Of a DNA stretch of 64,000 bases, positions 37,077 through 49,068 are shown piece by piece. The notes under the pieces are model-generated. The model was not told where the DNA came from and did not search any database. It worked only from the letters and a program-made list of their open reading frames with translations. The position numbers and the translations under genes are program-made. Location of the stretch: assembly GCA_002794775.1 (NCBI GenBank), contig NBAY01000077.1:62001-126000 (forward strand), written 5' to 3'. How positions within the stretch are numbered: the first letter of the stretch is position 1; every line of letters begins with the position of its first letter. This DNA is from Porodaedalea pini. Lineage: Eukaryota > Basidiomycota > Agaricomycetes > Hymenochaetales > Hymenochaetaceae.

Positions 37077-37442
37077 ACGATGATGTGGACCTTCTTTCCC
37101 TTATGTCGCATCTCCATGTCACACTACTACTGTATTGCTCTATGACATACCGCATGCATCAATTCGTTCGTTCATTCACCCTCAGAGCAAATCGCAAGTG
37201 GAGGATGACGCTGGGTCACTAAATATAAGGCGTGGGTGCTGACACTAGTCAAATAGCTCCTTCAGTATCTTGTGCTGTAGGACTGATTTGATGCATCCCA
37301 TGCAGACTCTGATCCACTAGGACGAATGCAGAAGCTCTCGAATTCCGAGTGGTAAAATCATGATATTGTCGCCAACGTAATATTCAGCGGGAGGTACATG
37401 CAGGAAGGACCATTATAACGAACTAACACTGTAACAGTGAAT
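37077..37442. other. Convergent intergenic region, no gene seen
   Basis: 366 bp between the RPL43 stop and the F-box-like gene's stop; presumably the two 3' UTRs. Confidence 0.5.
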
Positions 37443-39059
37443 TCAGACACTTCTCCAATCGGGAGGTTTGCTCCACAGGTCCAGTTCAATCCCGTGCTCA
37501 TTGCAAGCTTCCTGCGCATCTGGACATGGATGGCCCACAGGCTCTCCGTCATCCTCTACGGGCCCCCGGTAAAATGGAACCTCGTAGTTGTAGATGACTA
37601 TCCGCTTGAGTTTCTTCATACGATCACTCCTCACCAATTCCGGCAGATGTCTTTCAACAAGATTCCATGGGCTCATCCACATATCAAACCAACTGAAACA
37701 TAGTTCCTCTGTCGTTGGTGGAAGAATATCCAGAAACTCGGTTATCGGTGCTGTTTGACCCTGTATGTGCAGCTGTCTTACAGACGAACACGCCTGCAGA
37801 AGAGTCCGCGCCTGAGCCAAATTGAACTCAACAAAACCACCCTTATTGATCAAGTGCAATATGTCCAAACGCGCAAGTGCTTCCTGCGCTCCAGGATACA
37901 ACCTGAAGACTTCCGCCATGCTGAGAGTGCCGATTAATGTTATGTCCAGTGTCACTTTCGTCTTTTGACCGTCGACGGCAAGCGCTTGAAGAAGCCATCC
38001 CACACGGTTCAATTGCATGTCTCCTGGCGAAATGCATATGCGAAGTTCAGTAAGTTGGCGTCGAAAGGGCGCACCACCCATGATCCCGGACGCAGCGTGA
38101 AAGCTCCAGCCGCTGATTTCCAATGCGGTGAGTTTTGGGAGGTGTCGCAGGGCATCTGCCAGATACGCAAAGTCGCAGCTCGGGTAGCCATGCGCACAAT
38201 GCCACGAAAGGCTTTCCAGTGTTTCAATTTTGGAAATCATGGGTAATAATATATCTTCGCTCAATCCGCTCTCCTTCAGCGTCAAAGACTTTAACCGTGG
38301 CAAGCGCTTGAGTAGGCTGCAGAGGTCTGTTTCCACATCACCAGGTCGGGCAGGAGTATCTGTGCCTTCAAAATGGTACCCGTGATTCCACACGTCACCG
38401 AGTGCCACAACGAGTTCTCGAGTATAGCGTCCTGGTAGCGGGCTCCGAAGAAGTCGCAGGATTGCTGAAGGAGACCTGGCGACCATGCGAGCCGCAAGGC
38501 GTTGTTGGCTTGGGACAGTCCACGTACGGTGCACGAGTGCCATAGCGCGTAGGCTGTCTCCTCTCTGGCGCTCCACTGCATCTACGAGGGGTATTTGGTA
38601 CTGTAATGGCTCATCGACCAGCTCCATATCCGTAGCAATAGAGTCCAGAATGCGCTCAAGGATAGGATATGGAACCTCCTTGAACCCTTGCGTTTTGTTC
38701 GCGGAACTGTCTGTAGTCGAGAAGGATAAAGGTACGATTCGTCCTCGCTCTCTCTGTGCATTAATCCTGTGGCTAGCAACTTCGAGGTCGATATCGGACG
38801 CATCATTCAGAGTGAGCTCTTCTAGGTTGAAATGTGGATGGTGTAATATATCGAGGAAAAGGTTTATGGTTGGCACGCCAAGCCCCGACTCGAGGCGTAG
38901 GCGAGCGATGAGCGCGTCCGCGGCGCTGGAAAACGGTGTATACGTCCCAGAGTTCGGTTCATATGCAGAGAAGAGATCATCTGAGTGTACTAGATAACTT
39001 GAGGGTAAGACAGAGGGCTCGTTGTGTTGATTGCGAGTGTGTCTTCTGGCCATGTGCAT
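37443..39059 (-). CDS. F-box/LRR-like protein, basidiomycete type
   Basis: A single long exon of 538 codons from ATG 39059; the open frame extends to 39086 only through a non-ATG codon. The N-terminal third has the degenerate F-box seen in mushroom genomes (VPYPILERILDSIA ... MALVHRTWTVPSQQ). Leucine-rich repeat-like segments follow (LKRLPRLKSLTLKESGLSED, LRHLPKLTALEISGWS, TLLQACSSVRQLHIQG). Such proteins are thought to be SCF substrate adaptors and are strongly expanded in Agaricomycetes. Substrate unknown. Absence of introns contrasts with every neighbour and may indicate a recently duplicated copy. Confidence 0.7.
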   Translation of the reverse strand: MHMARRHTRNQHNEPSVLPSSYLVHSDDLFSAYEPNSGTYTPFSSAADALIARLRLESGLGVPTINLFLDILHHPHFNLEELTLNDASDIDLEVASHRINAQRERGRIVPLSFSTTDSSANKTQGFKEVPYPILERILDSIATDMELVDEPLQYQIPLVDAVERQRGDSLRAMALVHRTWTVPSQQRLAARMVARSPSAILRLLRSPLPGRYTRELVVALGDVWNHGYHFEGTDTPARPGDVETDLCSLLKRLPRLKSLTLKESGLSEDILLPMISKIETLESLSWHCAHGYPSCDFAYLADALRHLPKLTALEISGWSFHAASGIMGGAPFRRQLTELRICISPGDMQLNRVGWLLQALAVDGQKTKVTLDITLIGTLSMAEVFRLYPGAQEALARLDILHLINKGGFVEFNLAQARTLLQACSSVRQLHIQGQTAPITEFLDILPPTTEELCFSWFDMWMSPWNLVERHLPELVRSDRMKKLKRIVIYNYEVPFYRGPVEDDGEPVGHPCPDAQEACNEHGIELDLWSKPPDWRSV

Positions 39060-39832
39060 TGACGCCGAAGTCGAGAGACTGGGCAATGGCAGAAATCATT
39101 TCGCTCATCTTGCTATAAGACTATTAGTATTAAGAGAAGGCACTGAGATATGTTCCGCTCGGGGAAAACACAGTGCCCAAGTCCATTTGGCTAGGTGTCA
39201 TCCATCAGTCAACGCCGCACGCCACGCCGGTTGCTCCAGCACAACGACTGAGCCGACGTCTCATACAACTTACAAGGTTAGGTTCCGCCACCGAGACAGC
39301 AAAAAAATGTATACTGGGTTACATTGTCTCAACTTGTGGCGAATTTTCAATGGATGCTGAACTATAGCTGCGAAGAAAGAGTGGAATGAGAGCGAGTAAC
39401 TGCAATGAATAGACGAGATTCCATGAAAGCTGACGGTAGCGGTTTACAATAAGAAATTCGGCAATGAAAGATCTTCATAGCCGAAGAAGTTTACACACAA
39501 GCAAACAACGAAAATTTTGAGACAAAACGGGTTTCTTTTGATATGGCCACATAAATACAACGGTCTGCACATATTAGCATCTTTACTACTAAATGTCCAG
39601 ATTGATTTGACTTCTTCTCTTCTTTGCTCTGGTCGCGCGTAAGTACGTGGAATGTTATAGAATACAGCTGCTGAGGTGGTATAAGGAGAGGACGAGCCGA
39701 CGACAAACAGAAACATTGCAGTCTAATCGGTTCAGTGCACTTGTCGGTTCTAAGGCTGCATGACACTCGGATGAAAGTATGGACAAGAAACAGAACCAGT
39801 GTTAACCAAAGGTCGGCAATCGCTATGCTGCG
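39060..39832. other. Intergenic, promoter side of the F-box-like gene
   Basis: About 770 bp without a supported gene. An overlapping out-of-frame minus ORF starts near 39110 but looks like chance. Confidence 0.5.
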
Positions 39833-41595
39833 CTATAAAGGAAAAGATTATTTGTCGCCGCAATCTATAACGAGAGAAAAGGTCAGAATCCAATCGCCAG
39901 TGGGGCTGAGGAAAGCTACGAACAGCAATCGTGTTTTCTCTAGGATGCCAACTTCCATGCAATATCTTCTTGTTGAAGTCGAGCGTCTCCAGATTCATCT
40001 GCTCCTTCAAGCCACCTGGTCGGACCCCGTTCTTCTGGGGCCCACCTTTAGTTGCCCCCTGCACACCCATCTTCTTCGCTTTGAAGGCAGATTTGTCTGC
40101 TTGCAAGACAATGTCGTTCGTCGATTCCACATCGAATATCCGAAAATAGTTGTGGTAAGAGCCCGTCATCACGTTCCTGCAGAAGCTTGTTACAGGTTTT
40201 ACCGCTTTAGACGATAAGTGAAACTCACGATCCATCCCCGCTGAACATACACTCAAACTTGTCGAATATACAATCATTTTCGTATAGATCACACAGCTTC
40301 CCTCGGAGATGATCGTGAATTTGAATCGTCTTTAGAGGTCGCGATTCCATGTTGACATCCCAGATCTTTAACGAAAGATAGTCGCGAGAGAGAATGTACC
40401 GTCCGTCATGACTAAATTTGACATCCGAGATTGATGAAATGATTTCTGAGAAGAAAGACCGTGTTGTCGGGTCTTCCTCCTCCTCAAACACTAGTCGAGC
40501 CAAGTTAGGATAGAGCCTCGATCACTGAGACACGGTACATACACTTGACATGTCGATCGCAGAGTGCCGACTCCCGCATATCCGCTAGTTTTATAGTACC
40601 CTTTGAGCTCGAGTACATAAAAAGATTGCACTGAGTCGGATGAAACTCCGCTGCAGTGATAACTTCTGTCAATTCCTCCATGTTAACAGGCTTGATATCC
40701 ACGATGTCTAAAGGCTTAATGTCAGATTTATTGAGCTGAGCACGACGATGAATATACGAACTAAAGCTTTGATCGCTGATGTTTAAATTCCATAAATTCA
40801 CCCGCAGATCATCAGCAGATATGTACGTCTCCCCGTCCGAATTTATGGATATCGAGTTGATATGATACGCATGAGCATTCGAGTAGACTTTGCGTGGCAC
40901 GGCGGTGACGATGTTGTCTTGTGCGGCCATACGTGGTAATCGTAGAGATGCGGGATTTACAGGTGGCGTAATCTGCCGTTGTCCGTCATGATGGTTCGAT
41001 TCCGCAACCACCCTCAACGACCGCTCGAACACTTTCCAGAGCTTAATTGTTTTATCTGGACAGCAGTTAGATAACTCGAGAGTAAGAGAGCTCCACAATT
41101 TCTAACCATTCGTCGATAGTAAGAAATGGGCGGAGTTTTGACGTTTGCACCATTTAATCTTGTTAATCTTTTCCTCGATCTCGAGCGACTTTAGGTAGTC
41201 GAATTCCGGCTCGTGGGATTGAAATTCGGTATAAAACTTGTACTCGCAACCCTTTTTCTATCGTAGAATGAGTTAAGCATTGACAAAGGCAGTGTGTGAT
41301 CCCGAGGATGGCTTGCCACCAGTGTGCAATTCAAAGACAGCACTTACCGCCTCGTTGCGTTCAAAAAGAACCACACGGCCACCCTTGTCACCAGTAGCGA
41401 GATAGTTGCCTGTCGAATCAAACTCAACGGTGGATATGATGTCGGCTGTAAGAACACGGGGTTAGATAAGGTGAACGGAATGACAATTGTCGTGCGTAAA
41501 GCGGCACCTTCAGTGATATCCTCGACCTCGCCCTTGTCACCGAAGCACTGCGCAAATCTCCAACCTCCTGAGCCTGATGCATCGCTGTCCATCAT
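39833..41595 (-). CDS. CDC55: PP2A regulatory subunit B (PR55/Cdc55)
   Basis: WD40 regulatory subunit that directs PP2A in mitosis and morphogenesis. The start [20 protein letters not shown] is family-typical, followed by [117 protein letters not shown] and [16 protein letters not shown] [14 protein letters not shown]. The last intron, with acceptor next to 39870, restores the expected [17 protein letters not shown] end, with the stop at 39833-39835. About eight exons. Divergent to COX9. Confidence 0.94.
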
Positions 41596-41942
41596 GGGAT
41601 GTCTGCAAGATAATTGTGGACAAACGAAATATGGCTCAAGTAAAGTATGCAGACCGAAAGGGCGAAGGGCGTCAGATGAAGATGCAGATGGTGGTAGCCG
41701 AAGGAGAGGAGAGGATGCGGATTGAAGCCTTGCGAACTGAACGTGCTCGCGGTGTGCGATGACGAGGAAGAACGAGGTGCAGGGCAGGCAGTAGTAGATG
41801 GCTGTTATGTTGACGATCTTGAACGAACCGACTTGCGCGGCAACGACAGACTTATTTGGACTTGTTAGCCGGCTTCAACTTTGCTCTCTAACCACCACCA
41901 CGCGTCTCCTTGTCTTTGCCGCCGCCCTCGCCGCCGTTCACA
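41596..41942. promoter_or_regulatory. Divergent promoter, CDC55 / COX9
   Basis: 347 bp between start codons. It includes the A/G-rich CDC55 5' leader and a CT-rich stretch just before the COX9 ATG (ctctaaccaccaccacg). Confidence 0.5.
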
Positions 41943-42240
41943 ATGCCCGTCGCACCTATCACCGGTACTCTCAGGAAGCAATTCTTCACCACTCTTTCCC
42001 TTGCCCTCGGCCTTGGCACTGCCGCGGGCTATACCTACTGGTAAATTACTGTTCCCACCTATGTGTTGCGTTTTCTCATAATTGCTTCAGGTACGCTTTC
42101 CATCTCCCGGGTGGTAAGTTGGCCACTGTTTTAGAAAGCGTCAACTGGTGTTCCAATTTCTCATTCTGAAATCAAATCTAGTCAAACGTCAGGAGGAGTA
42201 CTATCTTAAGCTGGAGAAACAGAGAGCGGAGGCTGCATGA
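41943..42240 (+). CDS. COX9: Cytochrome c oxidase subunit VIIa (Cox9)
   Basis: Three exons, 41943-42040, 42091-42113 and 42182-42240, give 59 residues, the same length as yeast Cox9. The N-terminus MPVAPITGTLRKQF matches the family signature APITGT. One transmembrane helix follows (TLSLALGLGTAAGYTYW), then a charged C-terminal tail (VKRQEEYYLKLEKQRAEAA). It is a nuclear-encoded inner mitochondrial membrane subunit of complex IV. Exon 2 is only 23 bp. Confidence 0.92.
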
Positions 42241-42532
42241 TGGAATCGGTTCTTATCGGGCAATGATTCCTGTACCAACCGCAAGGATGTGTTGCGTCTA
42301 ATTCAACTGCATTTTCCCCATTATTTAGTATGCGTCTGCGCTCGCGGTTGGCGTCAACGAACGTACTCGTGTTTCGGGACATATCGATTTGGTCGACCTG
42401 CCTGACCCGATCCAGCTTCCCGTATTTGCCCTGCTCACTACTTCTGCGACTTACTCATAAATATAAATGCATAATTACGACGAGATCAGAAAAGCACATT
42501 GCACAACAAATATCCAAATGATTATAATCATA

Positions 42533-44234
42533 CTAATATCGACTGCCGGCTACCCTGCTATACTCCTCGCAGCTCTCGATCTTCTCCGCGTTTATTGCTC
42601 GAATAGCATCCCAGTCCGTGCCAAGACCCAAGAAACCCCTGCGAAAAGGAACATGGAATTAGCAATGAAAGCCGAGTTATTCGAGGAAATGAAGCACATT
42701 TTTGCTTCCTTCCTGCGTTGTTGTCGCTCCTGATCCCGCTGGCAGAGCATATACACCTGTTCTCTATAATTTGCCTCTACGATCCGCTCGAATCTATCGA
42801 GCAGACTGGAGCGCCCATCCGACTTGGTAGATGTCTGGACGAGATCTTCGCCGATGGGATGTGCCGAGAATTCCGCTTGGTTGACAAAGTATTTCACGTT
42901 TAGCCCTCCGGTTTCGCGGCCTACGTTGAATCGCGCAGAGGGTGTAAACGAGTAGCGAGGATCCGGCATTCGGGGTGAGCTGAACAAGTTCGGGACAGCA
43001 GAAAGGAAAGTAAACAGGAATAGAACGATAAGGGGCGCCAATTGAGCGAGCATGGTTCGTATAGACATTTCGCCTTGCTGCTGCGGTTGAGCACCTGCCC
43101 TCCGTCCACCCACATGCACTCGAGTCGTCCGGAAGCCACCTGGACCGAAAGAGGCAGTAAACACTAAGCTCGTGATTTAGTGAATATAAAAAGAGAGTTG
43201 GCGTGCGAGTATACACACCTCCAGGTCTACCGAACGGACTACCACCCATCCCTCCACCACCACCGAAAAACATATTGAATAAGTCCTCGGGACTGAGCTC
43301 GCCTTCAAACGTTCCTGCGCCAAAGGGACCCCCTGCAAACCCAGAAGACCCATTACCTGCAGAAGACATGCCGCCGAACCGAGAGTCCGGGTCAGAACCG
43401 TGCCGATCGAACGCCGCACGTTTCTCAGCATCTGCGGACAATTAGGCACCCAACAAAAAACAAAAATATGAAAAACATGAAAGTCTGAGCTCACCAGAGA
43501 GGATCTGGAAAGCCTTTGAGACCACTGGCAAAAGAGTTAACATATTGTAGCAATCTAATAATATTAAATACACACTTTTGAAAGCCTCGTCGGCACCCGG
43601 CGCACCATTCTTGTCAGGGTGCAGCTGCAGCGCGAGCTGTAGACACATCAGAGCAAGGTAAGCAAGGTTACATGAAGCTTTTCCTTTAATGAATACCTTT
43701 CGATAAGCCTTCTTTACCTCTGCCTCTGAGCAATCCCTCTTCACCGACATAATTTCGTAATACTCTGTAATCTTGCACGATCGTATTCGTTTGACAATTG
43801 CCGCTTGCTCTGGCGTGTAGTCTCTCTTCTCCCCTCCACTTCCGCCAGCAGTGCCATTGGGCAAAGATTGAGATGACGAAGCTGACGCGTTAGTACTCGA
43901 GCTTGTGTGTCTGTGTTTTGCACCAGATGCGGACGGATGAGTTTCAGCAGAGGTTGACGAGCCTGAGGGACCGGCAGAAGAACGGTTCTCCGAAGATACT
44001 GCATCCTCGAGATCGTTGACAATCTGCAACAGTTTAGAGGCCTCGGGAGTCGGGAATAGACTAGAAACGCAAAAGGCCGTCCATGTCAGGCCGCTTTTTG
44101 ATTGCAAAACATATCGCTGCTACGCACCTTATTGACTTTTCAGAGAATCGACGCGCGGAGGAGTAGTTTCCCGCATTGCAATGGCGCTGCGCTATTGAGA
44201 GACATTTAATGGCCTCGTCCTTGTTGCTCTCCAT
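42533..44234 (-). CDS. ER membrane J-protein, DNAJB12/Hlj1 type
   Basis: Hsp70 co-chaperone of the ER surface, implicated in ER-associated degradation. The N-terminus MESNKDEAIKCLSIAQRH is typical of the DNAJB12/14 group. The J domain reads YYEIMSVKRDCSEAEVKKAY with the essential HPD in LALQLHPDKNGAPGADEAF. Gly/Phe-rich linkers (FGGGGGMGGSPFGRPG) follow, then a hydrophobic segment (LAPLIVLFLFTFLSAVP). The DUF1977-type C-terminus ends GFLGLGTDWDAIRAINAEK and SRVAGSRY after the last intron, stop 42533-42535. About six exons. Divergent to the F-box gene, 180 bp between starts. Confidence 0.9.
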
Positions 44235-44414
44235 TAGAGCGGTATGAGTGTGAACGGCAGCACGACGACGTGGAGGTGAATCCGGAAAGTCATGTGATGC
44301 TATATGACCGTCTTTCCATTAGGACCGTTATTCATGATTGCACAGCTGCTTTCCAAAACCCCCAGCACAACTTCAATTTGCCTCGGAGCAATATCTGGCT
44401 CGGTCAGCCACAGA
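44235..44414. promoter_or_regulatory. Divergent promoter, J-protein / FBXO9-type gene
   Basis: 180 bp between the opposed start codons. An upstream in-frame ATG for the F-box gene lies at 44304; the family-typical start is 44415. Confidence 0.45.
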
Positions 44415-46035
44415 ATGGATATGGACTCGGACGAGTTGGCGCAATTCAGGGAGCAGTGGAAAGCAGAAGTCAAACAGCGTACGAACCAGACACACACTTC
44501 TCCCCCATCTTCTCCTCTCGATGAAATCATCGCCACGACGCCGACAAGCCTGTCGGCTCAAATTACGGACAGTATTTCAGAGCTCCACTCGGGCTCTGCC
44601 CAAGGACTGGCAGATCCGCTTGCTCGTGCTCATCACTCCACTGTCTCAGCTCACATTTCAAAGAGCCTTTCGTCAGCGGTGGAGACTTACCGGCTTGCGA
44701 TACAATATGAGCAGTCTGGGGACTTGGATGAGGCTCTACGTCTCTATCGAAACGCTTTCAGACTCGATTCAAACGTTGATAAGGCTTATCGTAAGGAGGA
44801 ACTGCGTTCGGAGGCTGATGCTGCTCATACCGAGAGTTCACGCATCAAACAGCATCGTAGGGTTTTTTCTCTCGACGCGGATGCGACAATACCGACGAAG
44901 GAGGACTTAAAAGCGCCACCAAAGCGCTTAGCCACTGGTGCACTGGCCTATTTGATTTCATCTTTTCCTCGTGACCTGGAATTCGAACCATTGGATGAGA
45001 GGAAAGGGGTTCCGCTTCGACTACTTCCGGATGAAATACTTGTCCTGATACTTAAGACACTTGATCCACTGTCTATTGAGAGGTTTGCAATGCTCGACCG
45101 CAAAGCGAGGGTTATTTCTCTCGACTCTGCCATCTGGAGGTACGTGGTATTCAATAAGTCACTTATTTGCTGCTTTTCATTGAACAATACAAAGATTTAT
45201 TGTGCAAAAAACATATATCCCTCCTCAAATACCCGACGACATAACGACCGATACTATAGCAGAACAGTACATGTTTGACTACCGACGCTTTTTCGTCGAG
45301 CGCCCTCGGCTAAGACTCGATGGCGTTTACATAGCCGTTTGTCACTACGTGTAAGTTTGCCTTTGGATCAAGCCTCCGTTCGCCCCACTTATATACAGCA
45401 GACGTCCAGGAATAAGCATTGATAATGCATGGGTCCATGTGAGTACTTTGTCTGCGAAAGAATCCTGCTGTCTGAACCCCGGATTGTTAGGTCAGCCACC
45501 TCATTACTTACCATAGATATCTGTGCGTATTTCAATATATTCCCCACTGTGGTATTTTTTTGTCTCAAGCGTTAAATTAGTCGATTCTTCTCGGACGGTT
45601 CTGTGTTATCCCTTCTTGCGAATGAGGATGTGGAACCCCAAACTATAATACCTTTGCTTCAACCATCTCTTCGCATGAAGGCATGAGCTATAAGCTTTCG
45701 TCTGTGTCCTTCCCGCTGATCGCATTTCAGGGATTATTTATCGGCAACTGGTCTGTGGAGGGGACCACAATCCTCGCTCGTGACCTCGCAGATCCTAGCG
45801 GAGGTAATGTACGCTACACGTTTCAGATGACTCTGACTCTCCGATCGAGGCCTGTGGGAAGGTATATTTTTTATCTTAGTGTGAAAGAAAATCGATCTAA
45901 TAACTTGATAGATGGAACAAATTGGATTTTGCTGGGTATGATTCCGTTAACACTGAGAATGGGGAAGCGATTCCTTTGGCTTTGAAACATGAGCGGCCAT
46001 TCTGGTTTTCTAAGGTTCGATCCTACGTTGGATAG
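44415..46035 (+). CDS. F-box protein, FBXO9/Pof7/Hrt3 type
   Basis: SCF ubiquitin ligase adaptor. MDMDSDELAQFREQWKAEV starts the protein. A TPR-like helical hairpin follows (AVETYRLAIQYEQSGDLDEA, LRLYRNAFRLDSNVDKAYRK), then the F-box (LPDEILVLILKTLDPLSIER). The C-terminal part has the FBXO9 signature order: TYIPPQIPDD, EQYMFDYRRFFVERPRLRLD, GVYIAVCHYVRPG, RFFSDGSVLSLLANEDV and KGLFIGNW. It ends with HERPFWFSKVRSYVG and TAG at 46033-46035. Homologues target the TTT complex in animals and act in Golgi/glucose responses in yeast; the role here is inferred. About six exons. Confidence 0.88.
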
Positions 46036-46251
46036 TGACAGAGTTATGCATGAGCTTAGATATCCGGCTTATTATTGATACTCATGTAAATTGCTTGATT
46101 GATATTGTCTTGTAATGAGCAAAGGTAGAACATCTACTAGACGGGAATTGCCATATCGGATCGAGGTGACGGACAACAGTTACTGTAACACTCCTGTACT
46201 GAATGAAGCCTTCAGGCCTAAACGAGTCTAAGCTCTACATTTTCACTTGTC

Positions 46252-48744
46252 ATGGATGGCTTCGACGACCTACTCTCATCTTCGTCACGCGCTCTCGAAG
46301 ACAACCCATTTGCAAATCCATTTGACAAGCCTCGTTCAGGCTCGCCGGACCCTTGGTCGACCTTCGGCCAACAGCAACACAACCATGAGACATATGCTTC
46401 GCATTTCGGGGAAGGTTTTGGAACTACAAGTGATCTTGTGAAGGCAGGGTCTGTGTCCCTTGGAACCTACACGGAGGAGAGCCCGTATGGCGCTAAGAAA
46501 CGCGTGAATGGACCTGAAGCGCGTGGAGCAGAGCCTGTTACGCCGGAAGAAACAGATCTAGACTTCCAGGATCCAGGCCTTCAGAGTCCGGGATTTCGAG
46601 AAAGTATCCCGGCTGATGATGCTGCGAAACAGGACACCACTGGATCGCCACCGCTGAACAGACACCCACCTGTTGTCGGTGAAATTCAGTCGACCTCATC
46701 TGTTTCGTCTCGCAGCATGACACCGACACCTTCATTACCGCCGCCTGTGGCCGAAGAGCAGACACGAATATCTGATCAATTTCTCCCTCCTTCCCCTCCA
46801 TCACAATCAAGCCAGGTCGTCTCCCCTCTCGACTATCCGAATCATGGATCTTCTCAGGTATTTGCGAGCCTCGCTCTTGGAGGAGAAAGCACTGGAGGCT
46901 GGCATGACGCACAGACAGAATACGCCAGCCTCTTACCGGAGACTTTGGAGGGTATAAGACAGGGGGAATCTGAGGTCATGAAGTCTGAAGCAGACTCTGT
47001 GGAGGAAGAAGAGGTATCCAAGCATATACGTTATTAATTGACGTTATTCTTACTAAACTCTCGTTTCGATGGCCCGTACCCCACAGAATCCTCCAACCAA
47101 CAAATCAGATCCAGAATTTCAGTCACTCTTCTCTATTAGCGTTGAAGACCCACAGAAAGTTGGAGATCCTATAAGGCCTTATATTCTATACACGGTTCAT
47201 ACCAAGGTATGAAACCATCAAAGATGTACACATACGCTCGCTATAACCAAAACTCCGATGCAGACGACTTCTCCACTCTTCAGCAAACCTTCATTTTCGG
47301 TGCTAAGGCGCTATTCAGACTTTCTCTGGTTGTACGAGACGCTGTCTTTGAACAACCCAGGTGTCATCGTTCCGCCTGTACCAGAGAAGAGCTCGTTTGG
47401 CCGATTTGCCAATCTCTTTGTTCAGCAACGGCGACTAGCTCTGGAGATATGCATTCAGAAAATTGCTAACCACCCCATCTTGGCCAAGGACCCGGACCTA
47501 AAGGTGTTCTTGGAGAGCGATAGCTTCGCCCTTGATGCAAGTCGTCTTGTAATGGAAACCGTTGGTGTTCTAATTAGAAACGCATTTGCAGATTAAACAT
47601 AGGAAGACTGAAATCGCCCAGGAACGTGGGGGAATCATGTCTAGCATTGGACAGACGATATCCGGTCCGAAATTCTTCGAGGTTGACGATGTGAGCCTGC
47701 GCCCTCCTCAACGAGTATCCGAGGTATTCATTAGGCATGCAGTGGTTTGACAGGAAGAAGGCTTATCTCGACGGTTTAGAGTCGCAGCTGAAGGGTCTGG
47801 TGAAATCAATCGACTCTGTTTCAAAGCAACGGGAAGGTCTGGTCTCATCTGCATGGCTTTCCCTTCGGATAAATTACTCGAGTGCTCATTTTCATTAGAT
47901 TTGGCTATTGCTACTGGCGAATTTGCTCTTAGCATCGGGGAGCTGTCAGAGTCGGACCTAAGCAAACAGCTTTGCCATTCTCTTGCTGTGCTGTCGGACG
48001 TGGAAAAGAAGGCTCAGGACCTTCAACATACACAAGCACAGGAAGACACGATCACATTCATGACTACAGGTGCGTTCTGAGATCGTGACATAGCCAAAAA
48101 AAAAACCTCAATTGCATCGACTTATTTGATTACATAGCTGAAGAGTATGCTCGCATTATTAACTCCGTACGGGTGAGTACTTCTGGTAATCTACAGTGAC
48201 AAACACTATCTTGAAGTAAATACCTCTTGCAGGTGGCATTTGCCTCACGCGTGCGTTGTCATGCTCAATGGCAAAGTGCAGAAAGTGAACTCCGACGAGT
48301 GAAGCAGGCACATGAGAAGGCGCGTGGCCAGGGTCGTATCCCTCAAGAACGTATGGGTCATTCTTTAGCTCAGATAGCAGATGTATGTTCTGCGGCGTTT
48401 GCAATGGCTCGTTTTTCTGACGGAAACTCCAACAGGCAGAAAGAAGGGCGCTTGACGCGAAACACGACTTTGATCGTTGCAGCAAACTTGTCAAGGTTGA
48501 ACTAGTGCGCTTTGAAGAGGAGCGAATAAGCGATTTTAAAATTGCTTTGGAAGCATTTTTGGAAGGAATGATCCAAAGGCAAAAAGAGGTGGGTATCTGC
48601 CTGGAGCGGTTGTTAGTGTTGTCGCTTATCCGACTCTTCTTTTAGATGATCATGACATGGGAAAGCTATCAGGAACTTCTGTTGAAGAAAGCCAATGCAA
48701 AACATCTTATGACGAGTTCTCAGGGGCAGGCGGGTGCTGTATAA
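46252..48744 (+). CDS. VPS5: Retromer sorting nexin Vps5 (SNX1/2 type)
   Basis: PX-BAR membrane coat subunit for endosome-to-Golgi recycling. A long disordered N-terminus (MDGFDDLLSSSSRALEDNPF) ends in an acidic run and is spliced to the PX domain: FSISVEDPQKVGD, RRYSDFLWLYETLSLNNPGV, then VPPVPEKSSFGRF with Arg-Arg-Tyr for PI3P. The BAR region follows (WFDRKKAYLDGLESQLKGLV, GEFALSIGELSESDLSKQL, DFKIALEAFLEGMIQRQKE), ending LMTSSQGQAGAV at TAA 48742-48744. About nine exons with small introns, several of which break the BAR coiled coil in the genomic frame. Confidence 0.92.
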
Positions 48745-49068
48745 GAGGGTGTGCTAGGAAATTTCAAAAACAATACTATATGGCTTGTTCATAATTATAC
48801 AAAGAGTGCGGTGAGATGCCTGACAAGGTTATTTGAATGCGACTTGCAAATAAACTTGTGAGCGCCCAGCTACTGCGATGCAGAAGACTTCTGAAGACCA
48901 AGCACTGTGCTTTGACTCGTACGCGTGTCTCTGAACTTGGAGGAAAGGCATACCTTAATCCATCAACAAGGAGATCGTGGATATACTAAAATCGAAACAT
49001 GTGTATGTTATAAGAAACACGTCCCGCTACCACTCCCCCACTATTCTCTCCTCTCTGTATTTAAGTGT
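48745..49068. other. Convergent intergenic region, no gene seen
   Basis: 324 bp between the VPS5 and MPE1 stop codons; presumably both 3' UTRs. Confidence 0.5.

Noticed and set aside
39060..39086. F-box-like protein start at 39086
   Set aside because: That codon is TTG. The first ATG in frame is at 39059.
40990..41010. tRNA-like T-loop sequence ggttcgattcc
   Set aside because: It lies inside the CDC55 coding sequence and no acceptor or anticodon arms surround it.
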